A DNA stretch of 64,000 nucleotides from Leptospira haakeii. Its GTDB lineage: Bacteria > Spirochaetota > Leptospiria > Leptospirales > Leptospiraceae. The stretch spans positions 1 to 64,000 of the forward strand of contig NZ_NPEG01000017.1 of NCBI RefSeq assembly GCF_002812045.1. Reading direction: 5' to 3'. The position numbers were made by a program, and so were the translations under genes. Positions 46,529 through 55,548 of the stretch are shown here, piece by piece (positions within the stretch are counted from its first letter, which is position 1; each line of letters starts with the position of its first letter). The notes beneath the pieces are model-generated. The model had not been told where the DNA came from, searched no databases, and saw only the letters and a list, made by a program, of their open reading frames with translations.

Positions 46529-47299
46529 ATGAAACAAAACCTCGTTCAAAAATTTATAGTCCGCTTCGCGGGCTTTAGGAGCTTTGCGACTATTTTCGTA
46601 TTCTTCTTACTGTGTGCAACTGGGACTTTTGCTCAAGGGAGCAATGATCTTGCTCCTGTTCCAGGCGAACTGGAACAGGCCGGTAGAAGAAGTTCCAGAA
46701 AATTTTTTATCGGTGGTTTTACCGCAAACGGCTTGAGTTGGTTCGGTTCAGGAATCCAATTTTCTTCTAAATTGGCTGCTTCTGTACAATGGCAAGAGCA
46801 AAGAATGATCCAAAGATTTGATTTGGATCTAAATGGTGTTCAATCCGATCTTTCAGGAATATTCACTCTTACAAATTCGGAAAAGATCCAAAGACAATTG
46901 GCGCTTCAAATGGAATGGTTTCCTTTTTCCGGTCCGTATTATTTTGCAGCGGGCGGAGGATTGGAAACTTATTCAGAAAAACAAAGAAAGACAGAAACCT
47001 ATTTTCCGGGTGGAAATTATAAGGACTATGCTTGGAATATTTCCCAGCAAAAACTTTTTCTTTCTGCGGGTGCAGGTTTTAGATATATTTTCACTTCTGG
47101 ATTTTTTATTCATGTAGGAGGAAATATTCTATTCTATCCGGAAAGAGGCACTCATGAGCAAAGAGGTTCCTATAATACCAATACAAATTGGGATTATAGA
47201 CAATTACAAAAAGATTGGCAAGAACCTGAGAAGGAAGCTAGGTCTCATCAGAATCCGTACGGAGCTCAATTACAGATCTTATTTGGGATAGCGATCTAA
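46529..47299 (+). CDS. Putative outer-membrane beta-barrel protein
   Basis: I do not recognise the family. The 256-residue protein has a long signal peptide (SFATIFVFFLLCATGTFAQ) and then alternating polar/aromatic beta strands (FFIGGFTANGLSWFG, KIQRQLALQMEWFPF, YYFAAGGGLETYSE, FRYIFTSGFFIHVGGNILFYP). It ends QLQILFGIAI. The pattern suggests a small outer-membrane barrel of eight to ten strands. It starts 51 bases after thiC and could share its transcript, though a functional link to thiamine is not evident. Confidence 0.75.
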   Translation: MKQNLVQKFIVRFAGFRSFATIFVFFLLCATGTFAQGSNDLAPVPGELEQAGRRSSRKFFIGGFTANGLSWFGSGIQFSSKLAASVQWQEQRMIQRFDLDLNGVQSDLSGIFTLTNSEKIQRQLALQMEWFPFSGPYYFAAGGGLETYSEKQRKTETYFPGGNYKDYAWNISQQKLFLSAGAGFRYIFTSGFFIHVGGNILFYPERGTHEQRGSYNTNTNWDYRQLQKDWQEPEKEARSHQNPYGAQLQILFGIAI

Positions 47300-47353
47300 A
47301 ATTTTCCACCCGACTTCCGTGGTCGTAGCAATAGGCAGGGCCATTATAAAATT

Positions 47354-47614
47354 TTAATGTAGGGGAGAAGGACCCGGGTCGCCTATGTGACCTGGCATGG
47401 TCCGAAATGTTTCAATCACCTTGGAGCATTCCCAAGTAGAAACATCATATCCTATGGTTTGGAACCAATCTTGTAAAAAATTAGGATCTTCTTTTTGAAC
47501 GCTGAGCATGAATTGAGGATGATTTGCTTTTTCTGTATGAATAAAATCTAAAAAAGTTCTCAAACTATTTTCCGCCGATTTCAGGAGAGTCCGGATGAAA
47601 TTTAAAATCTGCAA
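47354..47614 (-). CDS. Doubtful small open frame, possibly a gene relic
   Basis: Up to 86 codons beginning with TTG; no ribosome-binding site is visible, and the first internal ATG would leave 51 codons. The translation (FLDFIHTEKANHPQFMLSVQ, DPNFLQDWFQTIG) has a balanced composition, and a stop lies just upstream in the same frame. It has no signal peptide or recognisable domain. It could be a small unknown gene or the remnant of a longer one. Confidence 0.3.
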   Translation of the reverse strand: MQILNFIRTLLKSAENSLRTFLDFIHTEKANHPQFMLSVQKEDPNFLQDWFQTIGYDVSTWECSKVIETFRTMPGHIGDPGPSPLH

Positions 47615-47926
47615 GAATAATATTTGGCAGATTGCGGAATCTGTATTCCGATTTTATAATCTTCCAGGGGGCTTAATCATAATCGATAGAGGGCATAACG
47701 TATGTTTTGGGGGCTTCTCCTTTAATAAAGAGACATAATTCGATAATGAATGCAACGTTCGAAAACGGCTTACCTTCATTGGGGTAAATCCTGTTATCAA
47801 ATTTTAAAATACTAAAATGGAATATTGTTTCCGAAAAGAATCATCAAAAAACCTTATTTATCACAAAAATTTCCTATAAGAAATTAAATAAATGGTAAAA
47901 AAAAGAAAATTCTCCAATATGTGGCC
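47615..47926. other. Gene-free spacer with a small hairpin
   Basis: An AT-rich stretch of about 310 bases. CGGAAT-CTGT-ATTCCG (47635-47650) is a perfect 6-bp hairpin followed by ATTTTATAA on the plus strand. The rest must hold the promoter of the plus-strand gene pair that follows. I see no open frame. Confidence 0.4.
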
Positions 47927-48844
47927 ATGCAAAGGCTTGATTTCGGTCTTTCGGATAACCCCGGAGAGGCGGAGGGATTCTGCAAATTACTGAATCGTTC
48001 TGCTTTAAGTATTTGTTATGGATTGCCAATTTCCCTTAGGACTGAGGCGGTATTATTCTTATATAAATATTCCCAAAACAGCGTAACGGAAGGATTTAAT
48101 TTTTTAAGAAAGTATTATAGTCCAAGTTACTCTATTCTGTATTGGATCAATGAATCTGCACATGCTTTGCCTTGGGAAAATCCTTGGCTGACTTTACTTT
48201 TGGAATCGCATTCTTCTGCGTTATTGCTTCATTCCCTTGATGATCATTTGACCGACGGTTCTTTAAGAGCAAATCATATCATTCTACAACTTAGGACCGA
48301 GGCTTGGACCAGATACGCACAATCCAGCAAATTATTCGGCAAAGAAGTGCATGACGGTGTTTTGATTGCAGACGAATTCATTGATAGATATTTCAAATCT
48401 ATAGTCGATCTAGGAATTGCAGAAAGTTTAGAGGCTCATCTTTCCAGATTTCGTTCTCAAATGGGGATTTGGTCTTTGCAGCCTTATTTACTTGCCAGAT
48501 CTTTTTTCTCCAAGGACCAGGCGGAACTTGTGAGAAAAATGTATGAATCCTTTGGCGTGGCTTGGAGACTTTTGGATGATTACCAGGATTTGAATGAAGA
48601 TTTAGAAAATGAAGATATTTCTTCGATGATCTATTTTCTCCCGGAAGACAAAAGGCAAGACTGGAAAAGGGATAAAAAGCAGGAAATTTTAGGACTTTTA
48701 GAAGATGTCCAATTAGAAAGACAAATCTCAGATCTGATCAATTCCTATTTAAATGATGCCTCAAAACTCGCAGATGATCTACATTTACCTAAATATTCAA
48801 ATTCTTTGCTTTCTTTAAAAATTACGGAACCGAGCCGTGCCTGA
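47927..48844 (+). CDS. Isoprenoid-synthase-fold protein, divergent
   Basis: The product is 305 residues from the ATG at 47927; GTG at 47921 is an alternative and neither has a good ribosome-binding site. The protein is mostly helical and carries two aspartate-rich motifs: SLDDHLTDG (D105, D106, D110) and RLLDDYQDLNEDLENED (near residue 217). These are spaced as in class I polyprenyl diphosphate or terpene synthases, which bind Mg2+-diphosphate. Other polyprenyl-synthase signatures are weak, so the substrate and even activity are unknown. The stop overlaps by eight bases the start of a membrane gene resembling signal peptidase I, implying a joint role. Confidence 0.72.
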   Translation: MQRLDFGLSDNPGEAEGFCKLLNRSALSICYGLPISLRTEAVLFLYKYSQNSVTEGFNFLRKYYSPSYSILYWINESAHALPWENPWLTLLLESHSSALLLHSLDDHLTDGSLRANHIILQLRTEAWTRYAQSSKLFGKEVHDGVLIADEFIDRYFKSIVDLGIAESLEAHLSRFRSQMGIWSLQPYLLARSFFSKDQAELVRKMYESFGVAWRLLDDYQDLNEDLENEDISSMIYFLPEDKRQDWKRDKKQEILGLLEDVQLERQISDLINSYLNDASKLADDLHLPKYSNSLLSLKITEPSRA

Positions 48845-49931
48845 ATCATTTAAGGAGAGATTATTCTCTTATTTTAATGTTTTTTCTCAGGTGAGGTTCA
48901 CTCTTTCTTTTATATTAAATTTGTTTTTACCTCCGGTTGGGTTTTTAGTCTTAAAAGATATCCGCTCTTCCGTTTTTTTAGCTTCGATAGTTTATCTTTC
49001 TCCTATTTTAATTCTTTCTATTTTTCGATTTTTTGGCGGCGGGTTTTTATCTTATTTAATCTTTTGGATTTCTATATTAGGGATATTTTCTTATCCTTTT
49101 TTGTTAATTTACTTCACTCGCAAAAGTTATCTCGAATATGAAGAAGAGAAAAATTTCTTCTTATTCTTTCCTTACGGGAAAATTTACATATTTGCAAGTT
49201 TTATGATATTCTCTCTGGCGATTTTTTTCTTTGGTACTAAGCTTATTCGGGAATTTTGGATCGATGTTTATGAGATAAGAACGGATGTTATGGAGCCGAA
49301 TTTTCAGCGAGGGGATTTGGTTTTGGTCCAAAAATCGGGTTTTGAACTCAAAAGGGGAGAGCCTATCTTAAAAAGAACGGAAGAGAATGGGTTGGTCCCT
49401 TCTCGGATTATTGGTTTGCCTCGTGATACTGTTTCATACAAATATTCGGAGGAAAATCTTCCCGCATTGACCGAAATTTTTGTGAATGGGATCCCGATCC
49501 GCGCGGGAGAATTTAATCGTGATTTTGTAAATCTGGGAGAGAATGGAGAAAGAACAAATCTGAATCATTCTCTGGATGAAACCAACTTAGGAAAAACTTA
49601 TAAAACAGTTTATTCGAAAGGAAGTCCTCAATCGGTTTTGTCTTTGTTTCAATATTTCCCATTTAAGGTAATCACATTGGGAAATGATCAGTATGTTGCC
49701 TTGGAGGACAATCGCACCTATGGGATAGTTCCTATCTTCTATCCTCCATTAGAAAAAAAGGATATAGTCGGAAAAATTTCCATCAGGATCTTTTCCATCA
49801 ATTGGAGGGATTTATCATGCAGAGAATTGGAAGAAGAATCTATCCCTCTTTCCGAACATCCTGAATGTGATCTAGGGCCTTTTCAGAAATTCAAAAAAGC
49901 TCAAATCCGTTGGAAGAATATAGGAAACTAA
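48837..49931 (+). CDS. Signal-peptidase-I-like membrane protein lacking Ser/Lys dyad
   Basis: The product is 364 residues from a GTG inside the previous gene. Four hydrophobic segments fill residues 20-145, then a periplasmic S26 domain. Box B reads DVMEPNFQRGDLVLVQK, where the catalytic Ser of SMEPT is Val. Box D reads PSRIIGLPRD, where the catalytic Lys of KRVIGLPGD is Ser. Box E keeps EDNRTYG. The fold therefore seems intact but the Ser/Lys dyad is lost, so it should not cleave signal peptides; it may bind or regulate. Its start overlaps the isoprenoid-synthase-like gene. Confidence 0.8.
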   Translation: MPESFKERLFSYFNVFSQVRFTLSFILNLFLPPVGFLVLKDIRSSVFLASIVYLSPILILSIFRFFGGGFLSYLIFWISILGIFSYPFLLIYFTRKSYLEYEEEKNFFLFFPYGKIYIFASFMIFSLAIFFFGTKLIREFWIDVYEIRTDVMEPNFQRGDLVLVQKSGFELKRGEPILKRTEENGLVPSRIIGLPRDTVSYKYSEENLPALTEIFVNGIPIRAGEFNRDFVNLGENGERTNLNHSLDETNLGKTYKTVYSKGSPQSVLSLFQYFPFKVITLGNDQYVALEDNRTYGIVPIFYPPLEKKDIVGKISIRIFSINWRDLSCRELEEESIPLSEHPECDLGPFQKFKKAQIRWKNIGN

Positions 49932-52061
49932 TTAACCTAAATATTCCACTACTAATAAGGCCATATCGTCTTGGTTTTGGAATTCCCCTTGAAACGCCTG
50001 GACCCCGTATATCACTGAATCGCAGAGATCCTCAGGAAGTTGATCTGAATTTTTCCTAAGCAAATCGGACAAACGATCTTCTCCGAAAAATTCTCCTTCC
50101 GTATTTCTGGAATCAGGAATTCCATCCGTGTACAATACTACTTTATCTCCAGGTTGTAAATCTACTGATTCTGTTTGGTAAGTAGTCGGAATTGCCTCAT
50201 ATATCGCGACTCCCTTGGGTCTGTAAAATTCTACAACTCCACCTTTTCTTAAAATAAGACATTCTGGGTGTCCTGCATTTGCGATCAATGTTTTGCCGGA
50301 TCTCAGATCCACAGTCACTAATGTAGCAGTAATAAAATGTCCGTCCAATTTTCCTTCGAATTGATTACGAATATGTAATAGAAGAGAAGATGGATCTTGG
50401 AGAAGGATAGACCAATCTCCAAGAGTCATTTTTAACATAGAGGCTAAAAGTGCCGCAGAAACTCCATGGCCAGTCACGTCTCCGATGAACATTCCCAAGG
50501 AACTTGTAGAAGGATCATAGATCACATCCAATAGGTCTCCGCCAATCTCCATCATCGGTTTGTATCTGTATGAGATCCTTGCATTCGGTATTATAGGAAG
50601 TTCTCTGGGCAGAAGTGCATTCTGGATCTTTCCTGCGATGGAAAGATCTTTTGCTAAAATTCTTCCTTTTTGTACAAGTTCCGCTTTTTGGAGTTCTATA
50701 ATTTTAGTTCTTTCTTCTACCTTTGTTTCTAAGGATTCATTTAAGGATTTTAATTTGCCTTCCGATTTCTCTAATGCTCTGAATACTTCCGCATATCTTT
50801 TGGCAAGAGCTAAGCTGAATAATAATGTTAGACCTAAGAAACTTTCGTTTACCCAAGGTTGAGCCTGGCCGAATCCTGCAAAACTCATCACTGTATAAAA
50901 TGAAGATACTGCGACAAGTATCAAGCCTGTCACTACCCATCTAAAAGATAAAATACTACTCCATCTATACCTGAAGAATATATACAGAGTATTCATATAA
51001 AAGAATACTAATATGACTAAAAATATATGGAAGGCGATTTTTCCGAAATATTGATGTCCTCCTGTGATCCCATACTCCAAAGGAGGCCAGATGGTCAGAA
51101 GTATAAAAAGAAACTGCAATATTCTTCCTGGGATATTTCTGGGAGCTTGGAAAATCCCTATCGTAAATTCATAAAATAAGATAGGGAGAAATGCTCCGAG
51201 AGAATATCCGAAAATCACCCAGGTCCAAGGAGAATCCACTATGTATTGGAACCAGCCTTCATAAGCCGGATACCAGATCGCTAAGGATAAGTTTAAAAGA
51301 GAAAAAGAGAGATTAAATTTATCTTGAGGTCTTCGGATATATATGAACGCAAAAAAGAAGAAGGAAAAAAACTCTAGAGAGCTGAATAACAAAACCCTAA
51401 GAGCTTTTACCAGATATACAGTTTGTATCTCTGAAAAACTGCCTACTACGGGATTTTCCATCATATTCCTTGGGCCGTTAAAAGGAAATAATTGTAGTGC
51501 AAGAGTAATATCTTCGTTTTGGATAGGGATGACTACAATCCTGGGTTTCGAAGAATCTTCCGATTCTCCTGGCACGATTATCTGTTCTTTACCTTCGGAT
51601 TTTACTCCCAGATAACAACCTGAAGGGCAGAAAGGTATATAAGCAGAAAGTAATATATCAAGGTCGTTCTTGCTTCTTTTTATAGAATGAAAGAATACTA
51701 ACGACGAGTCCTTTCTTTTAGGGTTATAGTTCGAGATATTAGAAGGCGCGGCTATGAAAGATTCTATTTTATCGTCCGCATCGTGGGCTTCAGAAGTCTG
51801 GGACAAACTCTTGTAAGAATTTTGACCGGAAGGATTTTCAGAATTTTGTCCTGGTAAAACCGGAAAATGTCCGTGGAAAAAATTTCCAGGAGGGAGTTCG
51901 GAAAACGCCCAATTAGAAATTATATATGGACTTTTATCTTGTTCCCAATTTGTGGATGGGGCCTCTATTCCTGTGATTGGTGTAGGTCCTGAAGGTCCAC
52001 ATCCCAGTAGGAGGACCAACAAGATAGAAACGATAGGTTCCTTTAGATTTTTTGTTTTCAT
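49932..52061 (-). CDS. Seven-transmembrane SpoIIE-type phosphatase
   Basis: The 709-residue protein has a signal/lipobox-like start (LLVLLLGC, then GPSG), an extracytoplasmic beta domain of about 190 residues like the 7TMR-DISM extracellular type, and about seven membrane segments (residues 215-415). A coiled coil follows (LEKSEGKLKSLNESLETKVEERTKI), then a SpoIIE/PP2C phosphatase (YKPMMEIGGDLLDVI, GMFIGDVTGHGVSAALLASML, NAGHPECLI, YTDGIPDSRN). It probably dephosphorylates an anti-sigma-factor antagonist in response to an outside signal. No partner-switch genes are adjacent. Confidence 0.9.
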   Translation of the reverse strand: MKTKNLKEPIVSILLVLLLGCGPSGPTPITGIEAPSTNWEQDKSPYIISNWAFSELPPGNFFHGHFPVLPGQNSENPSGQNSYKSLSQTSEAHDADDKIESFIAAPSNISNYNPKRKDSSLVFFHSIKRSKNDLDILLSAYIPFCPSGCYLGVKSEGKEQIIVPGESEDSSKPRIVVIPIQNEDITLALQLFPFNGPRNMMENPVVGSFSEIQTVYLVKALRVLLFSSLEFFSFFFFAFIYIRRPQDKFNLSFSLLNLSLAIWYPAYEGWFQYIVDSPWTWVIFGYSLGAFLPILFYEFTIGIFQAPRNIPGRILQFLFILLTIWPPLEYGITGGHQYFGKIAFHIFLVILVFFYMNTLYIFFRYRWSSILSFRWVVTGLILVAVSSFYTVMSFAGFGQAQPWVNESFLGLTLLFSLALAKRYAEVFRALEKSEGKLKSLNESLETKVEERTKIIELQKAELVQKGRILAKDLSIAGKIQNALLPRELPIIPNARISYRYKPMMEIGGDLLDVIYDPSTSSLGMFIGDVTGHGVSAALLASMLKMTLGDWSILLQDPSSLLLHIRNQFEGKLDGHFITATLVTVDLRSGKTLIANAGHPECLILRKGGVVEFYRPKGVAIYEAIPTTYQTESVDLQPGDKVVLYTDGIPDSRNTEGEFFGEDRLSDLLRKNSDQLPEDLCDSVIYGVQAFQGEFQNQDDMALLVVEYLG

Positions 52062-52124
52062 TTCGCATGACCATTTTTGGCTTCTTACGTTTGTTTATAA
52101 GAGTGCTGTACGTTGTATAGCTTT

Positions 52125-53018
52125 TTAACCTGCGTCCTTCGCGCAACGGAACCCAAAATGATGGTATTCGGGAAAATTTTGAGGAACATGTGCTCTTCTT
52201 TTGGAACCTCTTGCATAACTTGAGGGCCACCACCAGGATCCACCTTTTAAGGTTTTTTTATCAAAGCCGGGACAGTTATCTTCCCCTTCGCAAGGTCCTT
52301 TCGGATCTTTTCCGTTACATGCTTCTCCGCATACTTTGTAATTTTCGGAGTACCAGTCTTGGACCCATTCCCAGGAATTGCCCGCCATATCGAATAATCC
52401 GTACACTCCAGCAGGTCTACTTCCTACAGGTGCGGTTGGCATTAAATTCGGAGGATTGATTTTTTTATATACACAACCTTTTCTTTCATCTTCTTCGATG
52501 ACGGCTAACTTACAGTTTGCAGGTTTATTTCCCCACGGAAATAAATTTCCTTTTGGACCTCTGGCGGCCTTCTCCCATTCTGCTTCCGTTGGAAGTCTTT
52601 TGCCTACCCATTCACAGTATTCTTTTGCAGTATACCAACTCACACCTAAAACAGGTTGTTTAGGTTTTAGGTATAGATCACCATAAGCCGGACCTATATA
52701 ATCGCAGGTTCCGTTATACAAACAATCTTTGCAGGAACCTTCTTCTATACATTTGCTAAAGTCCTCGTTTGTGACTTCGTAAAGATCTATGAAGAAGTCG
52801 CTGAGATAAATTTTCTGTTCGGGCGCCTCGTCCGGGTCGTGGGTGTTACTTCCGCGGATAAAATATCCCTCTGGAATACATTGCATTCCTTTGATCTTTT
52901 TTCCGTAGCAAGGTTTGTTCGGGTCAGGAGATCCCAGAACATGAGGAGCAATCAGGAAGATTATGGATAAAAATAAAATGATAAAATGGATCGGACGAAA
53001 GGAGTATGAGTTCATCAA
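52125..53018 (-). CDS. FGE/SUMF1-domain secreted protein
   Basis: The 297-residue protein has a signal peptide (FIILFLSIIFLIAPHVLG). The rest is the formylglycine-generating-enzyme fold: DEAPEQKIYLSDFFIDLYEVTNEDF, GVSWYTAKEYCEWVGKRLPTEAEWEKAARGPKGNLFPWG, APVGSRPAGVYGLFDMAGNSWEWVQDWYSE and GGSWWWPSSYARGSKRR. The fold is used by sulfatase-activating enzymes and by many ligand-binding relatives. No sulfatase is adjacent, and the family also contains inactive members, so I call the domain, not the activity. The protein is Cys-rich. Confidence 0.9.
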   Translation of the reverse strand: MMNSYSFRPIHFIILFLSIIFLIAPHVLGSPDPNKPCYGKKIKGMQCIPEGYFIRGSNTHDPDEAPEQKIYLSDFFIDLYEVTNEDFSKCIEEGSCKDCLYNGTCDYIGPAYGDLYLKPKQPVLGVSWYTAKEYCEWVGKRLPTEAEWEKAARGPKGNLFPWGNKPANCKLAVIEEDERKGCVYKKINPPNLMPTAPVGSRPAGVYGLFDMAGNSWEWVQDWYSENYKVCGEACNGKDPKGPCEGEDNCPGFDKKTLKGGSWWWPSSYARGSKRRAHVPQNFPEYHHFGFRCAKDAG

Positions 53019-53078
53019 ACCTGGAAGAATCCTTTACCAAGAGGATTCGACCAGGTAGGTTCTTATGCAAGAGAAATT

Positions 53079-54236
53079 TTAGAGAATAAAAAGTGGAACG
53101 CTACAAGAGGAAAAGTCCAGATTTCCCTGATCAGTGGAATTATTTCCGTCTGAATCAGTCACTGTGTAAACATAATAGCCTGAGCCGCCGGAGAAGGAGA
53201 CAGTTCCTGTCCCTGTCAGATCTCCACTTAGGGTAAAGGATACTTTTCCTGCTCTAGGAAGACAATCTACGTATTTCCATTTCACCGGCTCATCTACAGA
53301 AACAGTTAATGTGAAATTTTTCTCAACATGTACTACTTGTAAAGAACCCGCACTCCAGAGACGATACCAGGATAAAGGATTAGAGTCGCTTCTGTCTGCA
53401 CCGTACTGTAGAGAACTCAAGGAAGATACCTGGTGAGAAAAGATAAGGTCCGATCCGGAGTAACCTTCTCTCAATACGGAAACGTCTTGTGAATAAGAAG
53501 AAATTCCGGGAGCAGCTCCAGTGAGAATATTATTCCAAGTTAAAGAGTATGCTTGGTTAGTTGTTGGAGTTCCTGCTCCATAAGAAAGTGGTGAGCCTGT
53601 TCCAGTTACTTTTACTGAAATTCCTTGGGATGAATTTTGAATGGTACGATTCACTCCAATTTTCAGATTCGTACCGTTTTGTACGAATGGAGAAGAGCCA
53701 GAAAGATTACTCCAGATATTTTCAGTTAGCCCATCAATTGTCCAATTGCTGAAAGGTAAAAATTTACAATTCCCGAATTCTTTAGAAACTAGGAAAGAAG
53801 AAGAAGGATCATTCCCATTCAAAATGTAATCCAAGAAATCATAAGCATTTGTATCTGTGGAGGCAACTTGTCTGGAATAATTTCCTCCGCCCCAACAGTT
53901 GAATGAAAAATTATAAGCTTCTAATTCTCCGAAATCGGGTCCTTTATTCCAAAGTCGATGTCCTAACGAACTGAGTCTTTCCGGCCAAGTGATTTGATTT
54001 CCGCGGATTGCAACAGATGCACCTTCTCCACTTAAACCTTCCATAGAACCTGATACTGGATCCATTGCTGAGGTTAAGGCCTCAGCGATTTGGTCCCTAT
54101 TTGTAAGTAAAGATAACGCGATCAAATCGTTTGTTTTGGAACCTTTCTCTCCTGGAGAGCAATAAAATAGGAAAAATACAGAGATGAGAGTGGAGAAAAA
54201 TACTCTTAAATAGGGGAGAAAAGGATTCGAAAACAT
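53079..54236 (-). CDS. Putative surface lipoprotein of unknown function
   Basis: I do not recognise this 385-residue protein. The signal ends FLFYC, then SPGEK, a lipobox. It contains EALTSAMDPVSGSMEGLSGEG, several Gly/Ser-rich repeats and a C-terminal part (VSFTLSGDLTGTGTVSFSGGSGYYVYTVTDSDGNN) reminiscent of secreted beta-sandwich domains. Five or more Cys residues could form disulfides. It lies on the minus strand after the FGE-like gene's 60-base spacer and appears to be an independent unit. Confidence 0.7.
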   Translation of the reverse strand: MFSNPFLPYLRVFFSTLISVFFLFYCSPGEKGSKTNDLIALSLLTNRDQIAEALTSAMDPVSGSMEGLSGEGASVAIRGNQITWPERLSSLGHRLWNKGPDFGELEAYNFSFNCWGGGNYSRQVASTDTNAYDFLDYILNGNDPSSSFLVSKEFGNCKFLPFSNWTIDGLTENIWSNLSGSSPFVQNGTNLKIGVNRTIQNSSQGISVKVTGTGSPLSYGAGTPTTNQAYSLTWNNILTGAAPGISSYSQDVSVLREGYSGSDLIFSHQVSSLSSLQYGADRSDSNPLSWYRLWSAGSLQVVHVEKNFTLTVSVDEPVKWKYVDCLPRAGKVSFTLSGDLTGTGTVSFSGGSGYYVYTVTDSDGNNSTDQGNLDFSSCSVPLFIL

Positions 54237-54446
54237 AATAAATACTCTGAGAAAACAGGTTAAAACCGGATTCTCTTATAATTTAACCTATGAGACTACA
54301 TGTTTTTGCGTAAAACTCTATTTCTTCCCTGTAAAATTCGGGGTTTTTGAGCAAAAAAAATGGTTCAAAGAATAGTTTGCTTGCTAGGTTCCAAAGAAGA
54401 CTAAATATAACCGATTTCAATAGAAACGTTAAGGGGTTAATCAAAA

Positions 54447-54896
54447 ATGAAAAAATCACTCGTTTTGTTTGTCGTTTTGGCGGCGTTTTTAGTAGGCGAA
54501 TCTACATTTGCTGACGCGCTTCCAGTTGTCGGAAAATGGAAAACCATTGATGACGAAGACGGTAAAGAAAAGTCCGTAGTAGAGCTTTACGAACAAGGTG
54601 GCAAAATTTACGGAAAGATTGCTAGCTTAAGAGATCCTTTGGATAAAGATGGTAAGCCGAAAGTTTGTACCAAATGTGAAGGTGCAGATAAAGACAAACC
54701 TGTTATCGGTCTTGTTATCATCAAAGGTTTGAGCCTGGACGATGACGAATATTCCGGCGGAACCATTATGGATCCGAATAACGGCAAAACATATAAATGT
54801 AAATTAAAAGCCACTGATGGTGGTGCTAAATTGAACGTTAGAGGGTTCATCGGTTTTTCTTTGATCGGTAGAACTCAGACTTGGCTTAAAAAATAA
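54447..54896 (+). CDS. DUF2147 secreted protein, first copy
   Basis: The 149-residue protein has a signal peptide (VLAAFLVGESTFA). The DUF2147 core follows: VVGKWKTIDDEDGKEKSVVELYE, GKIYGKIASLRDPLDK, CTKCEGADKDKPVIGLVIIKGLS, GGTIMDPNNGKTYKCKLK and GFIGFSLIGRTQTW. Members are small periplasmic/outer-membrane beta-barrel-like proteins of unknown function. The CTKC pair and KxK/KCK cysteines could bind a metal or form a disulfide. A close paralogue follows on the same strand. Confidence 0.9.
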   Translation: MKKSLVLFVVLAAFLVGESTFADALPVVGKWKTIDDEDGKEKSVVELYEQGGKIYGKIASLRDPLDKDGKPKVCTKCEGADKDKPVIGLVIIKGLSLDDDEYSGGTIMDPNNGKTYKCKLKATDGGAKLNVRGFIGFSLIGRTQTWLKK

Positions 54897-54908
54897 AATT
54901 CCAAGCAG

Positions 54909-54930
54909 CGGGGAGATTTCTCCCCGTTTT
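54909..54930 (+). terminator. Terminator between the DUF2147 paralogues
   Basis: CGGGGAGA and TCTCCCCG form a short, G+C-rich stem with a tight loop, followed by TTTT, 13 bases after the stop. It should reduce read-through into the second copy. Confidence 0.75.
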
Positions 54931-54955
54931 ATTTCTATTTTAACGAGGTGATTTG

Positions 54956-55405
54956 ATGAAGAGAACTGGCGTAATATTCTTATTCGTATTATTCTTTGCT
55001 GGAGCATTCAGTCTTTCTGCAGATCCTGCCCCTGTTACAGGAGTATGGAGAACATTCAACGACGCAGGGACTAAAGAAGAATCCACAGTTGAGATCTATG
55101 AAAAGGACGGAAAAATTTTCGGAAAAATTTTAAGCCTGATAGATCCAAACGATAAGGATGGAAAACCTGCTCGTTGTACCGAATGTGACGGACCTGAAAA
55201 AGATAAACCTATCTTAGGAATGGTTATCATCAAAGGACTGGGAGCTGACGGAGACAAATGGACTGGCGGACGTATCTTAGATCCAAATGACGGAACATGG
55301 TATAAATGTAGCCTAAAGGCAACCGAGGGCGGAAAAAAATTAGAAGTCCGCGGTTATATAGGATTCTCTTTGATTGGTCGTTCCCAATTCTGGCAGAAAA
55401 AATAA
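54956..55405 (+). CDS. DUF2147 secreted protein, second copy
   Basis: The 149-residue protein starts at the ATG at 54956 with CGAGGTG upstream; a TTG three bases earlier is in frame. The signal peptide is VLFFAGAFSLSA. The core is highly similar to the first copy: GVWRTFNDAGTKEESTVEIYE, GKIFGKILSLIDPNDK, CTECDGPEKDKPILGMVIIKGL and GYIGFSLIGRSQFWQKK. The two genes arose by tandem duplication and have diverged mostly in surface loops. No function is established. Confidence 0.9.
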   Translation: MKRTGVIFLFVLFFAGAFSLSADPAPVTGVWRTFNDAGTKEESTVEIYEKDGKIFGKILSLIDPNDKDGKPARCTECDGPEKDKPILGMVIIKGLGADGDKWTGGRILDPNDGTWYKCSLKATEGGKKLEVRGYIGFSLIGRSQFWQKK

Positions 55406-55425
55406 TCTAAAGATCTTTTTCGATT

Positions 55426-55456
55426 CGGGGAAGGGCCCGCGCCTTTTCCCGATTTT
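55426..55456 (+). terminator. Rho-independent terminator after second DUF2147 gene
   Basis: CGGGGAAGGGC-CCGC-GCCTTTTCCCG, an 11-bp stem with G-T wobble and a 4-base loop, is followed by ATTTTC. It closes the DUF2147 unit ahead of the carboxypeptidase gene. Confidence 0.7.
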
Positions 55457-55548
55457 CGGATGTTTCCTTCCTCGCGTAAGTTTTATAAATATTCCTTTCG
55501 CACTGAATTCTTTCTTTTCTTTCCGATTCGCTTTCCGAAATTTAAACT

